Of a stretch of 64,000 nucleotides of DNA, positions 52,932-61,369 are shown piece after piece. The first letter of the stretch is position 1. Each line of letters starts with the position of its first letter. This stretch comes from Kyrpidia tusciae DSM 2912 (GTDB lineage Bacteria; Bacillota; Bacilli; Kyrpidiales; Kyrpidiaceae): contig NC_014098.1 of assembly GCF_000092905.1 (NCBI RefSeq), positions 1,426,001 through 1,490,000 on the forward strand. Direction: 5' to 3'. Below the pieces are notes generated by a model, which ran no database searches, had not been told where the DNA came from, and saw only the letters and a list, made by a program, of their open reading frames with translations. The position numbers were made by a program, and so were the translations under genes.

Positions 52932-54521
52932 GTGTTTGCAAGGATGCCCAGCGTCGGCTTGTTGGGGGTGGACGGGAAGTTGGTCCATGTGGAGGTAAGT
53001 ATCAGCTCGGGATTGCCGCGGTTTGAGATCGTCGGGTTACCGGGATCTGAGGTGCGGGAAGCGAAGGAGCGGGTGAGGGCGGCCATTGAGAACAGCGGCT
53101 ATCCGTTTCCGCTGCGGCGTATCGTTGCGAATCTGACGCCCGCGGACTGGAAGAAGGAGGGGGCGGGGTGGGACCTTCCCCTCGCCCTCGCCATTCTGGG
53201 TGCGGCTTCGGTGATCCCGGTAGAGCGGGTGGCGCGAATGGTGGCGGTGGGGGAGTTAACTTTGGACGGCGTGGTTAAAGACGTTCGAGGCATGTTGCCG
53301 GTGGCCCGGACGGCGAAGCGAATCGGATTGCCCCTTTTGTGCTCTGTCGACTCGTTGGACTTGGTCCGTACCATTGAAGGACTTCAGGTATTGCCCGTCA
53401 GGTCCCTTCGCCAGGCGGTGGAAGCCGTTCAGGGTACTTTTTTTGGAGCCGCCGTGGCCCGGGAGTCTGTTGCTCCTGATCTGGAGAGGGGGGAGGATTT
53501 TGCCGACTTGATCGGGATGGAACACGCGAAAAGGGCTTGCGAGATCGCCGCAGCCGGGTGGCACCCGCTGTTTCTCACAGGTCCCCCGGGATCTGGAAAG
53601 ACGGCCTTGGGGATGCGAATCACGGGTATTCTACCACCGCTTTCCACGGAGGAAGCTGTGGAAGTGACGAGCATTCACTCCGCTGCCCACCTGTCTGCAG
53701 ACGTGCGGCCTTCCTTTCACCGGCCGTTTCGGAATCCCCATCACAGTATCAGTGCTTCGGGGCTTCTGGGAGGTGGATCCTACCCCAGACCGGGCGAGGT
53801 GAGTCTCGCGCATCGGGGAGTCCTGTTTCTCGACGAGTTCCCGGAGTTTTCCCGAACAGCGGTAGAGGGGCTGCGCCAGCCTCTGGAATCCAGAGAGATC
53901 ACGGTGGTCCGCAATCAAATCCCTGTGACGTTTCCGGCGCAGATTCTGTTCGTGGCCGCTTCCAATTTGTGTCCGTGCGGTCGGAGTGGGACCGACGAAA
54001 CTTGTCACTGTTCTCCGGCGCTGCTGCAGCGGTACTATAGTCGCATGTCGGCGCCCATTTTGGATCGGATGGATCTGTTTGTGGAAGTGGCCCGGTTGCG
54101 CCTGAGTCCCCTCGAAGGGACGAATGGCATTCCCGAGAGCTCGAGGATCATCCGGGCCCGGGTGGAAGCGGCCTGGAAACGGCAGCAGCAGAGACAACCT
54201 AAGTCTGCGTTTCCCTTCAACGCCGGCTATTCGTTGCAGGATCTTCGACGATGGGCTCCCTTGACCCGCCACGCCCGGGATTTATTGGAGACGGCTTACG
54301 ACCGCCTCGGACTTTCCACCCGGGCGTTTCATCGGGTGTGGCGAGTGGCGAGGACCATCGCCGACCTCGCGGGACATGACGCAGTGGAACGCGAAGATGT
54401 GGCGGAGGCCCTGCAGTATCGAAGGCGTCTCAGCGCTTTGGTGGATACGAAGGATATGCCCGGCATCACTCCGGTGAGCCTCGAACCGAACCGAACGGGA
54501 GCCGGGCGGTTTACGGAGTAG
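52932..54521 (+). CDS. comM: YifB/ComM family AAA+ (Mg-chelatase-like) protein
   Basis: 529 residues. Lon-like N-terminal domain (VEVSISSGLPRFEIVGLPG, EVREAKERVRAAIENSGYPFP), AAA+ core with Walker A GPPGSGKT (about 217-224), LDEFPEFSR (Walker B), the CPCG...CHCS cysteine pair and a C-terminal helical domain ending EALQYRRRLSAL. ComM in Vibrio and others is a branch-migration helicase for natural transformation. GTG 52932 follows GGGGGTGG; an in-frame ATG at 52668 overlaps non-coding sequence and is rejected. Confidence 0.92.
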   Translation: MFARMPSVGLLGVDGKLVHVEVSISSGLPRFEIVGLPGSEVREAKERVRAAIENSGYPFPLRRIVANLTPADWKKEGAGWDLPLALAILGAASVIPVERVARMVAVGELTLDGVVKDVRGMLPVARTAKRIGLPLLCSVDSLDLVRTIEGLQVLPVRSLRQAVEAVQGTFFGAAVARESVAPDLERGEDFADLIGMEHAKRACEIAAAGWHPLFLTGPPGSGKTALGMRITGILPPLSTEEAVEVTSIHSAAHLSADVRPSFHRPFRNPHHSISASGLLGGGSYPRPGEVSLAHRGVLFLDEFPEFSRTAVEGLRQPLESREITVVRNQIPVTFPAQILFVAASNLCPCGRSGTDETCHCSPALLQRYYSRMSAPILDRMDLFVEVARLRLSPLEGTNGIPESSRIIRARVEAAWKRQQQRQPKSAFPFNAGYSLQDLRRWAPLTRHARDLLETAYDRLGLSTRAFHRVWRVARTIADLAGHDAVEREDVAEALQYRRRLSALVDTKDMPGITPVSLEPNRTGAGRFTE

Positions 54522-54625
54522 GTAATCCAGGGGCTGGGTGTGGGATGAAGGCCCGCGGGTATGGTCGAGGGCAAAAAGGTGGAGGATAGGGGCAAACCTT
54601 GGAGACTTGATCTTGGAGGAGCGGA

Positions 54626-54655
54626 TTGCACAAAGTCGGGGATTGCGAGTAAGAT
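54626..54655 (+). promoter_or_regulatory. Sigma-A promoter for the glycosyltransferase pair
   Basis: TTGCAC (54626-54631), 18 nt, TAAGAT (54650-54655), 62 bp upstream of the glycosyltransferase start. Confidence 0.6.
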
Positions 54656-54717
54656 GGACGGAGGGATTGGATCACGGTCTGAGCCTTTGCGGTGCTCAGC
54701 AGCCCAGGAGGCATCGG

Positions 54718-55818
54718 ATGAACGTGTTGTCGATCGTGGTACCAACCTATAACGAGAATCAAACGGTACGCCTGCTGATCGACCAACTGGAGGTAGCCCT
54801 GCGAGGACTTTCCTATGAAGTCATTTTTGTTGATGATAGCAGTGACAACACCCCGGAAGTGATCGCCCAATTGTGTGCCGATCACCCTCGGGTGCGCTGC
54901 ATTCACCGCGAGGGTCAGCGAGGCTTGGCCACGGCTGTGCTAGAAGGGTTTCGGATGGCCCGGGGTTCGGTCTTGGCTGTCATGGACGCCGACTTGCAAC
55001 ACCCTCCTGAAGTCCTGCCCAGGATGTACCGCGAGATCGAACAGGGGGCCGACGTGGTCATCGCCAGTCGCCATCTGCCGGGTGGAGACGACGGGGGATT
55101 ACACGGGGTTCGCAGGGTGATTTCTCGAACGGCTCGAATGATCGGGAAAGCGGCGCTGCATCGGGTCCGTTCTGTCAGCGATCCAATGAGCGGTTTTTTT
55201 ATGATTCGGCGCCAAGTGATTGACGGCGTGCACCTGAACCCCGTGGGTTGGAAGATCCTCATGGAGATTGTGGTCAAGGGGAGGTATTCGCACCTCGTTG
55301 AGATTCCGTACGCTTTTCGACCCCGGGCTGCCAATGAATCGAAGATGAGCCCGGCGGAGATCATTCATTACTTGCATCATGTCGCCCGGCTGGTGGTGCA
55401 ATCTCCGGAAGATCGAAGGTTTTGGTTATTTGCACTGGTAGGCATCAGCGGGGTGGCCGTGAATACACTTTTATTTGCTCATTTGACGAAATGGAATATT
55501 TTCCCGGAAACAGCCGCTTTTGTTTCCGGCTCGTTGGCGATGATTTGGAACTTCGCATGGAACTGCGGATTGACGTGGCGGGATGCCCCGCAAAGTGATC
55601 CGTTGGCGGTGACCTTTGCCAAATTTGCCGCGGTGGCCCTAATCGGCATTGCCGTCAACTTGGTCGTGCTCAGTGTGCTGTTCCGGCTCCTGGACGTTCC
55701 AAAACAATGGGCGAACCTAACGGGGATTATCGGAGGAGCTTTGGTGAATTACCGATTAAACGATCGGTGGACCTGGCGGAGAGTGGGAGACAAACGGCCG
55801 CGAATGCGAGTGTCCTGA
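54718..55818 (+). CDS. Dolichyl-phosphate-mannose-synthase-like GT2 fused to GtrA membrane domain
   Basis: 366 residues. Residues 1-220: GT2 domain of the DPM1 type, with VVPTYNENQT, FVDDSSDNT, DADLQHPPEV (DxD motif) and SDPMSGFFMIRR. Residues 240-360: four-helix GtrA domain (LFALVGISGVAVNTLLF, ...FVSGSLAMIWNFAWN, ...ALVNYRLNDRWTW). Such fusions transfer a sugar from a nucleotide donor to polyprenyl phosphate and may flip it. ATG 54718 after CCAGGAGG. Followed by a PIG-V-like mannosyltransferase, which suggests polyprenyl-P-mannose as product; donor sugar not proven. Confidence 0.88.
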   Translation: MNVLSIVVPTYNENQTVRLLIDQLEVALRGLSYEVIFVDDSSDNTPEVIAQLCADHPRVRCIHREGQRGLATAVLEGFRMARGSVLAVMDADLQHPPEVLPRMYREIEQGADVVIASRHLPGGDDGGLHGVRRVISRTARMIGKAALHRVRSVSDPMSGFFMIRRQVIDGVHLNPVGWKILMEIVVKGRYSHLVEIPYAFRPRAANESKMSPAEIIHYLHHVARLVVQSPEDRRFWLFALVGISGVAVNTLLFAHLTKWNIFPETAAFVSGSLAMIWNFAWNCGLTWRDAPQSDPLAVTFAKFAAVALIGIAVNLVVLSVLFRLLDVPKQWANLTGIIGGALVNYRLNDRWTWRRVGDKRPRMRVS

Positions 55819-55873
55819 TTTATGCGGGTGAACTGCGGCGGGAGTTCGGCGTGGGAAGAAATGAGGTGACGGC

Positions 55874-57001
55874 GTGAATCGGGGGCGGGAATGGGCGTAT
55901 GCCGCCGGATCTTTTGTTTTACATAAAATTGTCGTATGGGGCGGAAGTATCTTGTTCAGCATGGAGAAACATCCGGTTGCCCCGCTGACGTCCTTTTTAC
56001 AATACGCCCTGATCCAGAATTTCAGCCGCTGGGATACGCAATGGTACATCGGAATTGCCGCCCACGGATATCGCCCCGCCTCGGCGGCCTTTTTTCCGTT
56101 GTTTCCCTTTCTGATTCGGTACGTCCACCAGTGGACCGGGCTTTCGTACGTCGAAAGTGCCTGGGGGGTTGCAAACGTCTTTTTCTTTTTTGCCCTGTAC
56201 ATCACGGCGAAGCTCTTCCTGCTGGACCAACCTCCCCGGACTGCGTGGCGGGCGTTGGTGCTGATGGTGTTCTTTCCGACCGCGTTTTTCTTTGCAAGCG
56301 GGTATACCGAGCCAGTATTTCTGTTTTTTACCGCTGGGAGTCTCTACTACGCGAGGACCGGGCGTTTCTGGACGGCGGGATTTTTCGGGATGTTCGCGTC
56401 GTTGACCAGAAACACCGGCCTGGCCTTGGTGTTACCGTTTTTATACGAGTATTTTCGACGGCGGGGATTTCGTTGGCAGGGGGTTGGCCCAGATTTGGCG
56501 GCCGTTGCATTAATACCGGCTGGACTTGAAATCTACATGGGTTTGTTAAACGCAAAGCTCGGCGATCCGTTAGCTTTTGTACACGCCCAGCAAAATTGGA
56601 AGCGAGCATTCATGTGGCCTTGGGATACGCTTCGGCTCGGCACCCTCGAGTTGTGGGTCAAGCCGTTGCGCGGTTGGTCATGGATCATCCGGGCGTTTAC
56701 CGTCGGGGTGGTGTGGGCCGAGTTGGCCCTTGTGGCCCTGGCTTTGCCCTTTCGACGCTTGCGCATTCCCGGCAGTTACTATCTTTTTGCCCTGGTCTCC
56801 GCAGTCGTTCCGCTGCTTTCCCCGGCTCGCGACTGGTACTTTCTAAGCATCTCTCGGTTTGTTCTCGTGCTATTTCCGTTATTCTTGATTGCCGCCCGCA
56901 TGTTGAAATTTCGAGTGCTGTTTTACGCCGCCTGTGCCGCGGAGGTGGCGGGGATGTTGCTGATCCTTGAGAACTTTAGCAAAGGGTACTTTGTGGCGTA
57001 G
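55874..57001 (+). CDS. PIG-V-like membrane mannosyltransferase
   Basis: 375 residues with about nine hydrophobic helices. SRWDTQWYIGIAAHGY and FFPLFPFLIRYV near the N-terminus match the luminal-loop signature of GPI mannosyltransferase 2 (PIG-V, GT76) homologues; GYTEPVFLFFTAGSLYYAR and LTRNTGLALVLPF follow. Would use polyprenyl-P-mannose made by the preceding gene to mannosylate an extracytoplasmic acceptor that I cannot name. GTG 55874 after GAGGTGA. Its 3' end overlaps niaR (convergent) by 26 nt. Confidence 0.82.
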   Translation: MNRGREWAYAAGSFVLHKIVVWGGSILFSMEKHPVAPLTSFLQYALIQNFSRWDTQWYIGIAAHGYRPASAAFFPLFPFLIRYVHQWTGLSYVESAWGVANVFFFFALYITAKLFLLDQPPRTAWRALVLMVFFPTAFFFASGYTEPVFLFFTAGSLYYARTGRFWTAGFFGMFASLTRNTGLALVLPFLYEYFRRRGFRWQGVGPDLAAVALIPAGLEIYMGLLNAKLGDPLAFVHAQQNWKRAFMWPWDTLRLGTLELWVKPLRGWSWIIRAFTVGVVWAELALVALALPFRRLRIPGSYYLFALVSAVVPLLSPARDWYFLSISRFVLVLFPLFLIAARMLKFRVLFYAACAAEVAGMLLILENFSKGYFVA

Positions 57002-57503
57002 ATTGAAGGAGGTAAAAGCCGGCTTCGACCAACGCTTTTCGGGCGCGGGCGATCGGTTCGGGCCCCGACGCCAAGAGGGTGTGGTAATGGAGGCCGCCGG
57101 TCACCTCCGAAAAGAGAGGGGCAGGCGACCTGGCGCGAATTTCGAGAAAATGGGCGAGATCTTCCGGGGTGGCAATATCGAGCCGGCCGTGAACCCGCCC
57201 GTACACGGGGTGATCGATCCACACGTCTTCCACACTCACGCCGTGCCCCACGAGGATTTCGAGCTCCCGGGGCAGTTGTTCGGGCGTATGCACAATTCCC
57301 AAAAATTCCCGATAGAAGTGGGGTCGTGTGCCCAGTACGTACCCCTGGGGTGTGCTGAGCACGGCCATTCCTTCCCCTCGCAGTCGGGCGATGTCGCTCA
57401 CCACCGTTTGCCGGCTAACCCCCAGGCGTCGGGCCAGTTCACCCCCTGGGACCGGCCCCGGTTCCCGATATAGGATGTGGAGCAATCGTTCCCGTCTGGT
57501 CAT
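56976..57503 (-). CDS. niaR: NAD-biosynthesis repressor NiaR (YrxA)
   Basis: 175 residues: HTH_11 (GGELARRLGVSRQTVVSDIARLR), then a 3H domain with GVSVEDVWIDHPVYGRVHG and VTGGLHYHTL, whose histidines bind metal. Represses niacin/NAD genes when nicotinic acid is present. ATG 57503 is 9 nt after GGGAGG; an ATG six nt upstream is too close. It follows nadA by 42 nt on the same strand, so nadA-niaR is probably an autoregulated operon. Confidence 0.92.
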   Translation of the reverse strand: MTRRERLLHILYREPGPVPGGELARRLGVSRQTVVSDIARLRGEGMAVLSTPQGYVLGTRPHFYREFLGIVHTPEQLPRELEILVGHGVSVEDVWIDHPVYGRVHGRLDIATPEDLAHFLEIRARSPAPLFSEVTGGLHYHTLLASGPEPIARARKALVEAGFYLLQSTPQSTLC

Positions 57504-57545
57504 GCACATTCGCCTCCCGGGTCATTAAGGGCTTCCGGCCACGGG

Positions 57546-58640
57546 TTAGGATACGTCGAGCATACGGTCGATGGCGAGCCTCGCCCAGCGGGCGGTGTCT
57601 TCCGGAACGTGGATAACGCCGGTGGGCTGGCCGCGGACCAAGCTTTCCAGGGCGTCCGCGAGGTGGGGCCGGTCGATGCGATTCATGGTCAGACAGGGGC
57701 AAACCATCTCATTCAACGAAATGATCGTCTGCTCCGGGTGCTCCTTTGCCAACCGGTGAACAAGATTGTGTTCGGTCCCCACCGCCCACTGAGTGCCCGG
57801 CGGCGCCTGACGAATTGTCCGGATAATGAAATCGGTGGACCCGTTCGCATCGGCGAGTTGGACCGTTTCGTAAGGGCATTCCGGATGTACGATCACCTTG
57901 ATGCCCGGGTATTTCTCCCGGACAGCGCGAACATGTCCGGGTTCAAAACGCTGATGGACCGAACAATGGCCCTTCCACAGAATCACCTTTGGGTCTTCAC
58001 CGCCGTGGGGGAACGAGAGTTCCATCTCCCCTGGATCGTACACGGCTGTCGCTTCCAGGGGAATGCCGAGTTTGACGGCGGTGTTCCGGCCGAGGTGCTG
58101 GTCGGGCAAAAAAAGAATTCGCGGCTTGATGCTCAGCGCGTATTCGAACACACGGTCGGCGTTGGACGAGGTGCAGGTGAGTCCCCCGTGGCGTCCGACA
58201 AAAGCTTTCACGGCGGCTGATGAATTGACATAGGTGACGGGCAGCAAGGTGTCCCCGTACTGATCGGTCAGCAGCTCCCAAGCCTCTTCCACATCTTGAG
58301 CGTCCGCCATATCGGCCATGGAGCAACCCGCATTATGGTCCGGCAGGATCACCGTCTGGCGGTCACCGGTCAAGATGTCTGCCGTTTCCGCCATAAAATG
58401 CACACCGCAGAAGACAATATATTGTACATCGGTCAGCCCCGCCGCGATGCGGGACAATTGCAGGGAATCTCCCCGATAATCCGCAAAGCGAATGACATCT
58501 TCCCGCTGATAATGATGTCCAAGAATCACCACTCGGTCGTTGAGTGCCCGCTTTGCCTCAGCGATGCGCTCGTCCAACTCCTCGGAGGAATAACGGGATA
58601 ACTCGGCGATGCCCGGAGTGAGACATTCCGAAAAAGCCAT
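57546..58640 (-). CDS. nadA: Quinolinate synthase
   Basis: 364 residues, three-domain NadA with the long Bacillus-type N-terminus; makes quinolinate from iminoaspartate and DHAP. 4Fe-4S ligands: Cys106 (NAGCSMADM), Cys255 (HPECPYE) and one of Cys314/316 (EMVCPCLTMN). LGHHYQRED and FCGVHFMAETADIL are active-site strands. ATG 58640 after GGGGAGG. nadB and nadC are not in the window. Confidence 0.96.
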   Translation of the reverse strand: MAFSECLTPGIAELSRYSSEELDERIAEAKRALNDRVVILGHHYQREDVIRFADYRGDSLQLSRIAAGLTDVQYIVFCGVHFMAETADILTGDRQTVILPDHNAGCSMADMADAQDVEEAWELLTDQYGDTLLPVTYVNSSAAVKAFVGRHGGLTCTSSNADRVFEYALSIKPRILFLPDQHLGRNTAVKLGIPLEATAVYDPGEMELSFPHGGEDPKVILWKGHCSVHQRFEPGHVRAVREKYPGIKVIVHPECPYETVQLADANGSTDFIIRTIRQAPPGTQWAVGTEHNLVHRLAKEHPEQTIISLNEMVCPCLTMNRIDRPHLADALESLVRGQPTGVIHVPEDTARWARLAIDRMLDVS

Positions 58641-58669
58641 GGGTCAAACCTCCCCTGAATGATGGTTTC

Positions 58670-58698
58670 ATTATGGTTCTGAGCTTGTCACATGTCAA
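58670..58698 (-). promoter_or_regulatory. Sigma-A promoter for nadA-niaR, overlapping the nifS promoter
   Basis: Minus strand TTGACA (58698-58693), 17 nt, CATAAT (58675-58670). A direct repeat TGACA-TG-TGACA lies in the -35 region and could be part of a NiaR site; that is inference. Confidence 0.75.
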
Positions 58699-58712
58699 GA
58701 CAGGTGTAAAAT
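58685..58712 (+). promoter_or_regulatory. Promoter for nifS, divergent from and overlapping that of nadA
   Basis: TTGTCA (58685-58690), 16 nt, TAAAAT (58707-58712). It shares about 14 bp with the nadA promoter, so the two are mutually exclusive or jointly regulated. Confidence 0.6.
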
Positions 58713-58743
58713 AAGAGCAACACCACCAAGGGGGCGGAACACT

Positions 58744-59910
58744 GTGGCTTCTGGGCGGTATTTTGATCACGCAGCGACGACGCCGATGTATCCCGAGGTG
58801 CTCGCCGCAGTGCACCGGGTCATGGAGGAGGAAATCGGGAACCCTGGCAGTTTACACCAAGCGGGCCTTCGGGCCAAGGAGATCGTTAAGGAGTCGAGAA
58901 GCGTCATTGCCAGGGCCATCGGGGCCCGGGACCGGGAAATCGTGTTCACCGCATCGGGAACCGAGGCCAACAACCTCGCCCTTTTCGGTGCCGCCCGGAG
59001 GCGTGCCAGGAAGGGGGAGGGCCGCCATATCCTGGTGGGCGCCGTGGAACACCCTTCTGTTCTTCGGGTGGCAGACCGGCTCGTCCGGGAAGGATTTGAA
59101 GTCGAACGCTTGCCGGTGGACCGACATGGACGAGTTGACCCTGCTGAGGTCGGACGGAGGTTCCGGCAGGACACCATTCTCGTCAGCCTCATGCACGCCA
59201 ATAACGTCGTGGGATCGATCCAGCCCGTGGAGATCATCGGGGAGATGACACGGGAACGGGGTGTGCTCTTTCACGTAGATGCGGTTCAGAGCTTCGGCAA
59301 GATTCCCGTCGACGTTCGGCGCATCCGGGCGGACCTGCTCACCCTTGATGCCCACAAGATGGGCGGGCCAAAGGGAGCTGCGGCACTGTATGTACACAAG
59401 GGCACGCGGCTTGATCCCATCCTATTCGGCGGAGGTCAAGAACGGCAACTCCGGCCGGGCACGCCTAACGTGCCAGCCATCGCTGGGTTTGGGAAGGCGG
59501 TAGAATTGATGGAGCGATACGCTCTGGGCGAGCGGGGGGCGGCCCTGCGGAAGCGATTGACAGAGCACATTCGCCGGTCGATTCCAGAGTGCGTGGTGTT
59601 CGGCCATCCGGAGGAATCTCTGCCGACCATTTTGACTATTGGAATTCCAAAGGTGGAAGGGCAACTGTTAATGCTCGAACTCGATCGGAGGGGGTTCGCC
59701 GTCTCCAGCGGATCGGCCTGCAGCGCCTCGGAATCCGAACCTTCTTACGTGTTATTGGCGATGGGGTACTCCCGGGACGAAGCATTGGAAAGTCTGCGCA
59801 TCAGCCTCGGGTGGACCAATACGGAAAGTTCGGTGGACGAACTTGGAGAAGCCCTGTCCGAGATTGCGGCGGAGATGCGATCTGCGGCTCTCTCCATCCG
59901 GGGGAAGTGA
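58744..59910 (+). CDS. nifS: Cysteine desulfurase (NifS/IscS family)
   Basis: 388 residues, PLP fold type I: FDHAATTPMYPEV, LDAHKMGGPKG with Lys205, and the sulfur-carrying Cys326 in SSGSACSASESEPS. Supplies sulfur for FeS clusters; next to nadA it probably matures the quinolinate synthase cluster, as B. subtilis NifS does. GTG 58744 after AAGGGGGCGG. Confidence 0.94.
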   Translation: MASGRYFDHAATTPMYPEVLAAVHRVMEEEIGNPGSLHQAGLRAKEIVKESRSVIARAIGARDREIVFTASGTEANNLALFGAARRRARKGEGRHILVGAVEHPSVLRVADRLVREGFEVERLPVDRHGRVDPAEVGRRFRQDTILVSLMHANNVVGSIQPVEIIGEMTRERGVLFHVDAVQSFGKIPVDVRRIRADLLTLDAHKMGGPKGAAALYVHKGTRLDPILFGGGQERQLRPGTPNVPAIAGFGKAVELMERYALGERGAALRKRLTEHIRRSIPECVVFGHPEESLPTILTIGIPKVEGQLLMLELDRRGFAVSSGSACSASESEPSYVLLAMGYSRDEALESLRISLGWTNTESSVDELGEALSEIAAEMRSAALSIRGK

Positions 59911-59993
59911 TCCAACCGTCGGCACGGACAGATCCTGGAATGAGTGTGCGCGATCCCACTGGATTTTGTCTCTTGCCCGATATGTTGCCGTCG

Positions 59994-60023
59994 TTGTCCA
60001 AAAGTTTAAGGAAATGTTATAAT
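59994..60023 (+). promoter_or_regulatory. Promoter of the chemoreceptor gene
   Basis: TTGTCC (59994-59999), 18 nt, TATAAT (60018-60023), with TGT directly before the -10. Strong sigma-A type; no sigma-D motif seen. Confidence 0.7.
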
Positions 60024-60053
60024 GTCCCCAAAAATTCGGGGTAGAGGGTGAAG

Positions 60054-61340
60054 ATGAAGGTGGCAGCCGAACACACCGTCTCGTGGTATCGAAGGAGTCT
60101 GGCCGCGTATTTCTTTTTATTTCACACGGCCCTGGCTTCAGCCGTTGCCGGTGCCGTCCGATTGTTTGATCGGGTTTTCATGTCGGGCACAGATTTTGCA
60201 ATTCTATTCGTCATTCTCGGGATGGCATCGATTTGGACCTGGGTGTACCATCGTTGGCTGATCCCTCCGATGAGAGAGATGGTTCGCGGACTGGCTGCGG
60301 TGACCGATGAGATTGACGTGTCCACCCGGGTGGGGTACCGTTCCTTTCATGAACTTGGTCGGATCTCTCACGGCATCAACCGCATGATCAAGGGATTCTA
60401 CGGGATCCTGCTCAAAGTTCGAGATCACTCCCGGGACATTTCTGCAAGCATTGCGGAAATGGTTGAGCTCTCTGGCCAATCCGCCGATTGGTCTCACAAG
60501 ATATCCGCCGCCATGGACCAGTTTGTCGCCGCCCTGGCCAAACAGACAGAACTCGCCCGGCTCTCGGGCAAAACCGCCCAAGAGACTGCCGCGGCAGCCC
60601 GGGTCGCGGACAGGCGGGCTTCGGAAAGCGCCCGGGCGGCGGAGCGGGCCCGGCGGGAGTTGGACAAGGGACTTCGAGCGGTGGCGGAGATTCGACGGCA
60701 GATTCCGCAAACGGTGACCGCGGCCCACGATACGGCGGCGGCGGTGGAACAACTTGGACAGTTGTCGAAAAGGGTGGAGGAGATCGCCGGGTGGATCGGA
60801 CATATCGCTTCCCAGACTCATTTGTTGGCGCTGAATGCAGGGATTGAGGCCGCCCGGGCCGGGGAAGCAGGACGGGGGTTTTCCGTGGTGGCCCAGGAGG
60901 TCCAGAAGCTGGCGGCTGAGACCCGGGAGGCTGTTCAGCAGATCGGGGGGCTCATCGATAACATCCGGGAACAAGTTGAGATCAGTGTGGCTCGGACTCG
61001 CCGGTCTCAGTCCTTGGTGGATGAGCAAGAGGCTTTGATTCATACGGTGGCGACCGCCTTTGACGATATCGCCGATTCGACAGCTGACGTTGACCGATCG
61101 TTGACGGCTGTCGCCGAAGCGTATCGGGTCATGGCCCAGGGGAACGATACCGTTATTCACGCTGTGGATGACGTCGTCCAAAACGCTGATCACCTGTCGG
61201 CCGCCATCCACGAAGTGTACGCCGCCGTACAACAGCAAACGGCCACGGCCACGGAGATCGCCGCCGAAGCCCGCCGGGCCCAGGAACGGGCTCGGCAGCT
61301 GGAATACGAAGCCATTCGGTGGAAGGGCTTAAGCGGGTAA
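60054..61340 (+). CDS. Methyl-accepting chemotaxis protein without extracellular sensor domain
   Basis: 428 residues. Two membrane helices (about 16-38 and 46-66) separated by only a few residues, a HAMP-like segment ([19 protein letters not shown]...), and a C-terminal coiled-coil signalling hairpin with [30 protein letters not shown], the MCP tip. The tip reads QTH rather than QTN. No CheB/CheR pentapeptide. With no periplasmic loop it likely senses the membrane, energy state or a partner. ATG 60054 (GTG 60048 alternative). Confidence 0.9.
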   Translation: MKVAAEHTVSWYRRSLAAYFFLFHTALASAVAGAVRLFDRVFMSGTDFAILFVILGMASIWTWVYHRWLIPPMREMVRGLAAVTDEIDVSTRVGYRSFHELGRISHGINRMIKGFYGILLKVRDHSRDISASIAEMVELSGQSADWSHKISAAMDQFVAALAKQTELARLSGKTAQETAAAARVADRRASESARAAERARRELDKGLRAVAEIRRQIPQTVTAAHDTAAAVEQLGQLSKRVEEIAGWIGHIASQTHLLALNAGIEAARAGEAGRGFSVVAQEVQKLAAETREAVQQIGGLIDNIREQVEISVARTRRSQSLVDEQEALIHTVATAFDDIADSTADVDRSLTAVAEAYRVMAQGNDTVIHAVDDVVQNADHLSAAIHEVYAAVQQQTATATEIAAEARRAQERARQLEYEAIRWKGLSG

Positions 61341-61369
61341 GATCCCGGTTCGCCGCTTCATATACCACC

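Noticed and set aside
52668-54521. A longer comM reading from ATG 52668
   Set aside because: The first 88 codons show no family similarity and lie over the intergenic region after the fixX terminator; GTG 52932 gives the conserved start.
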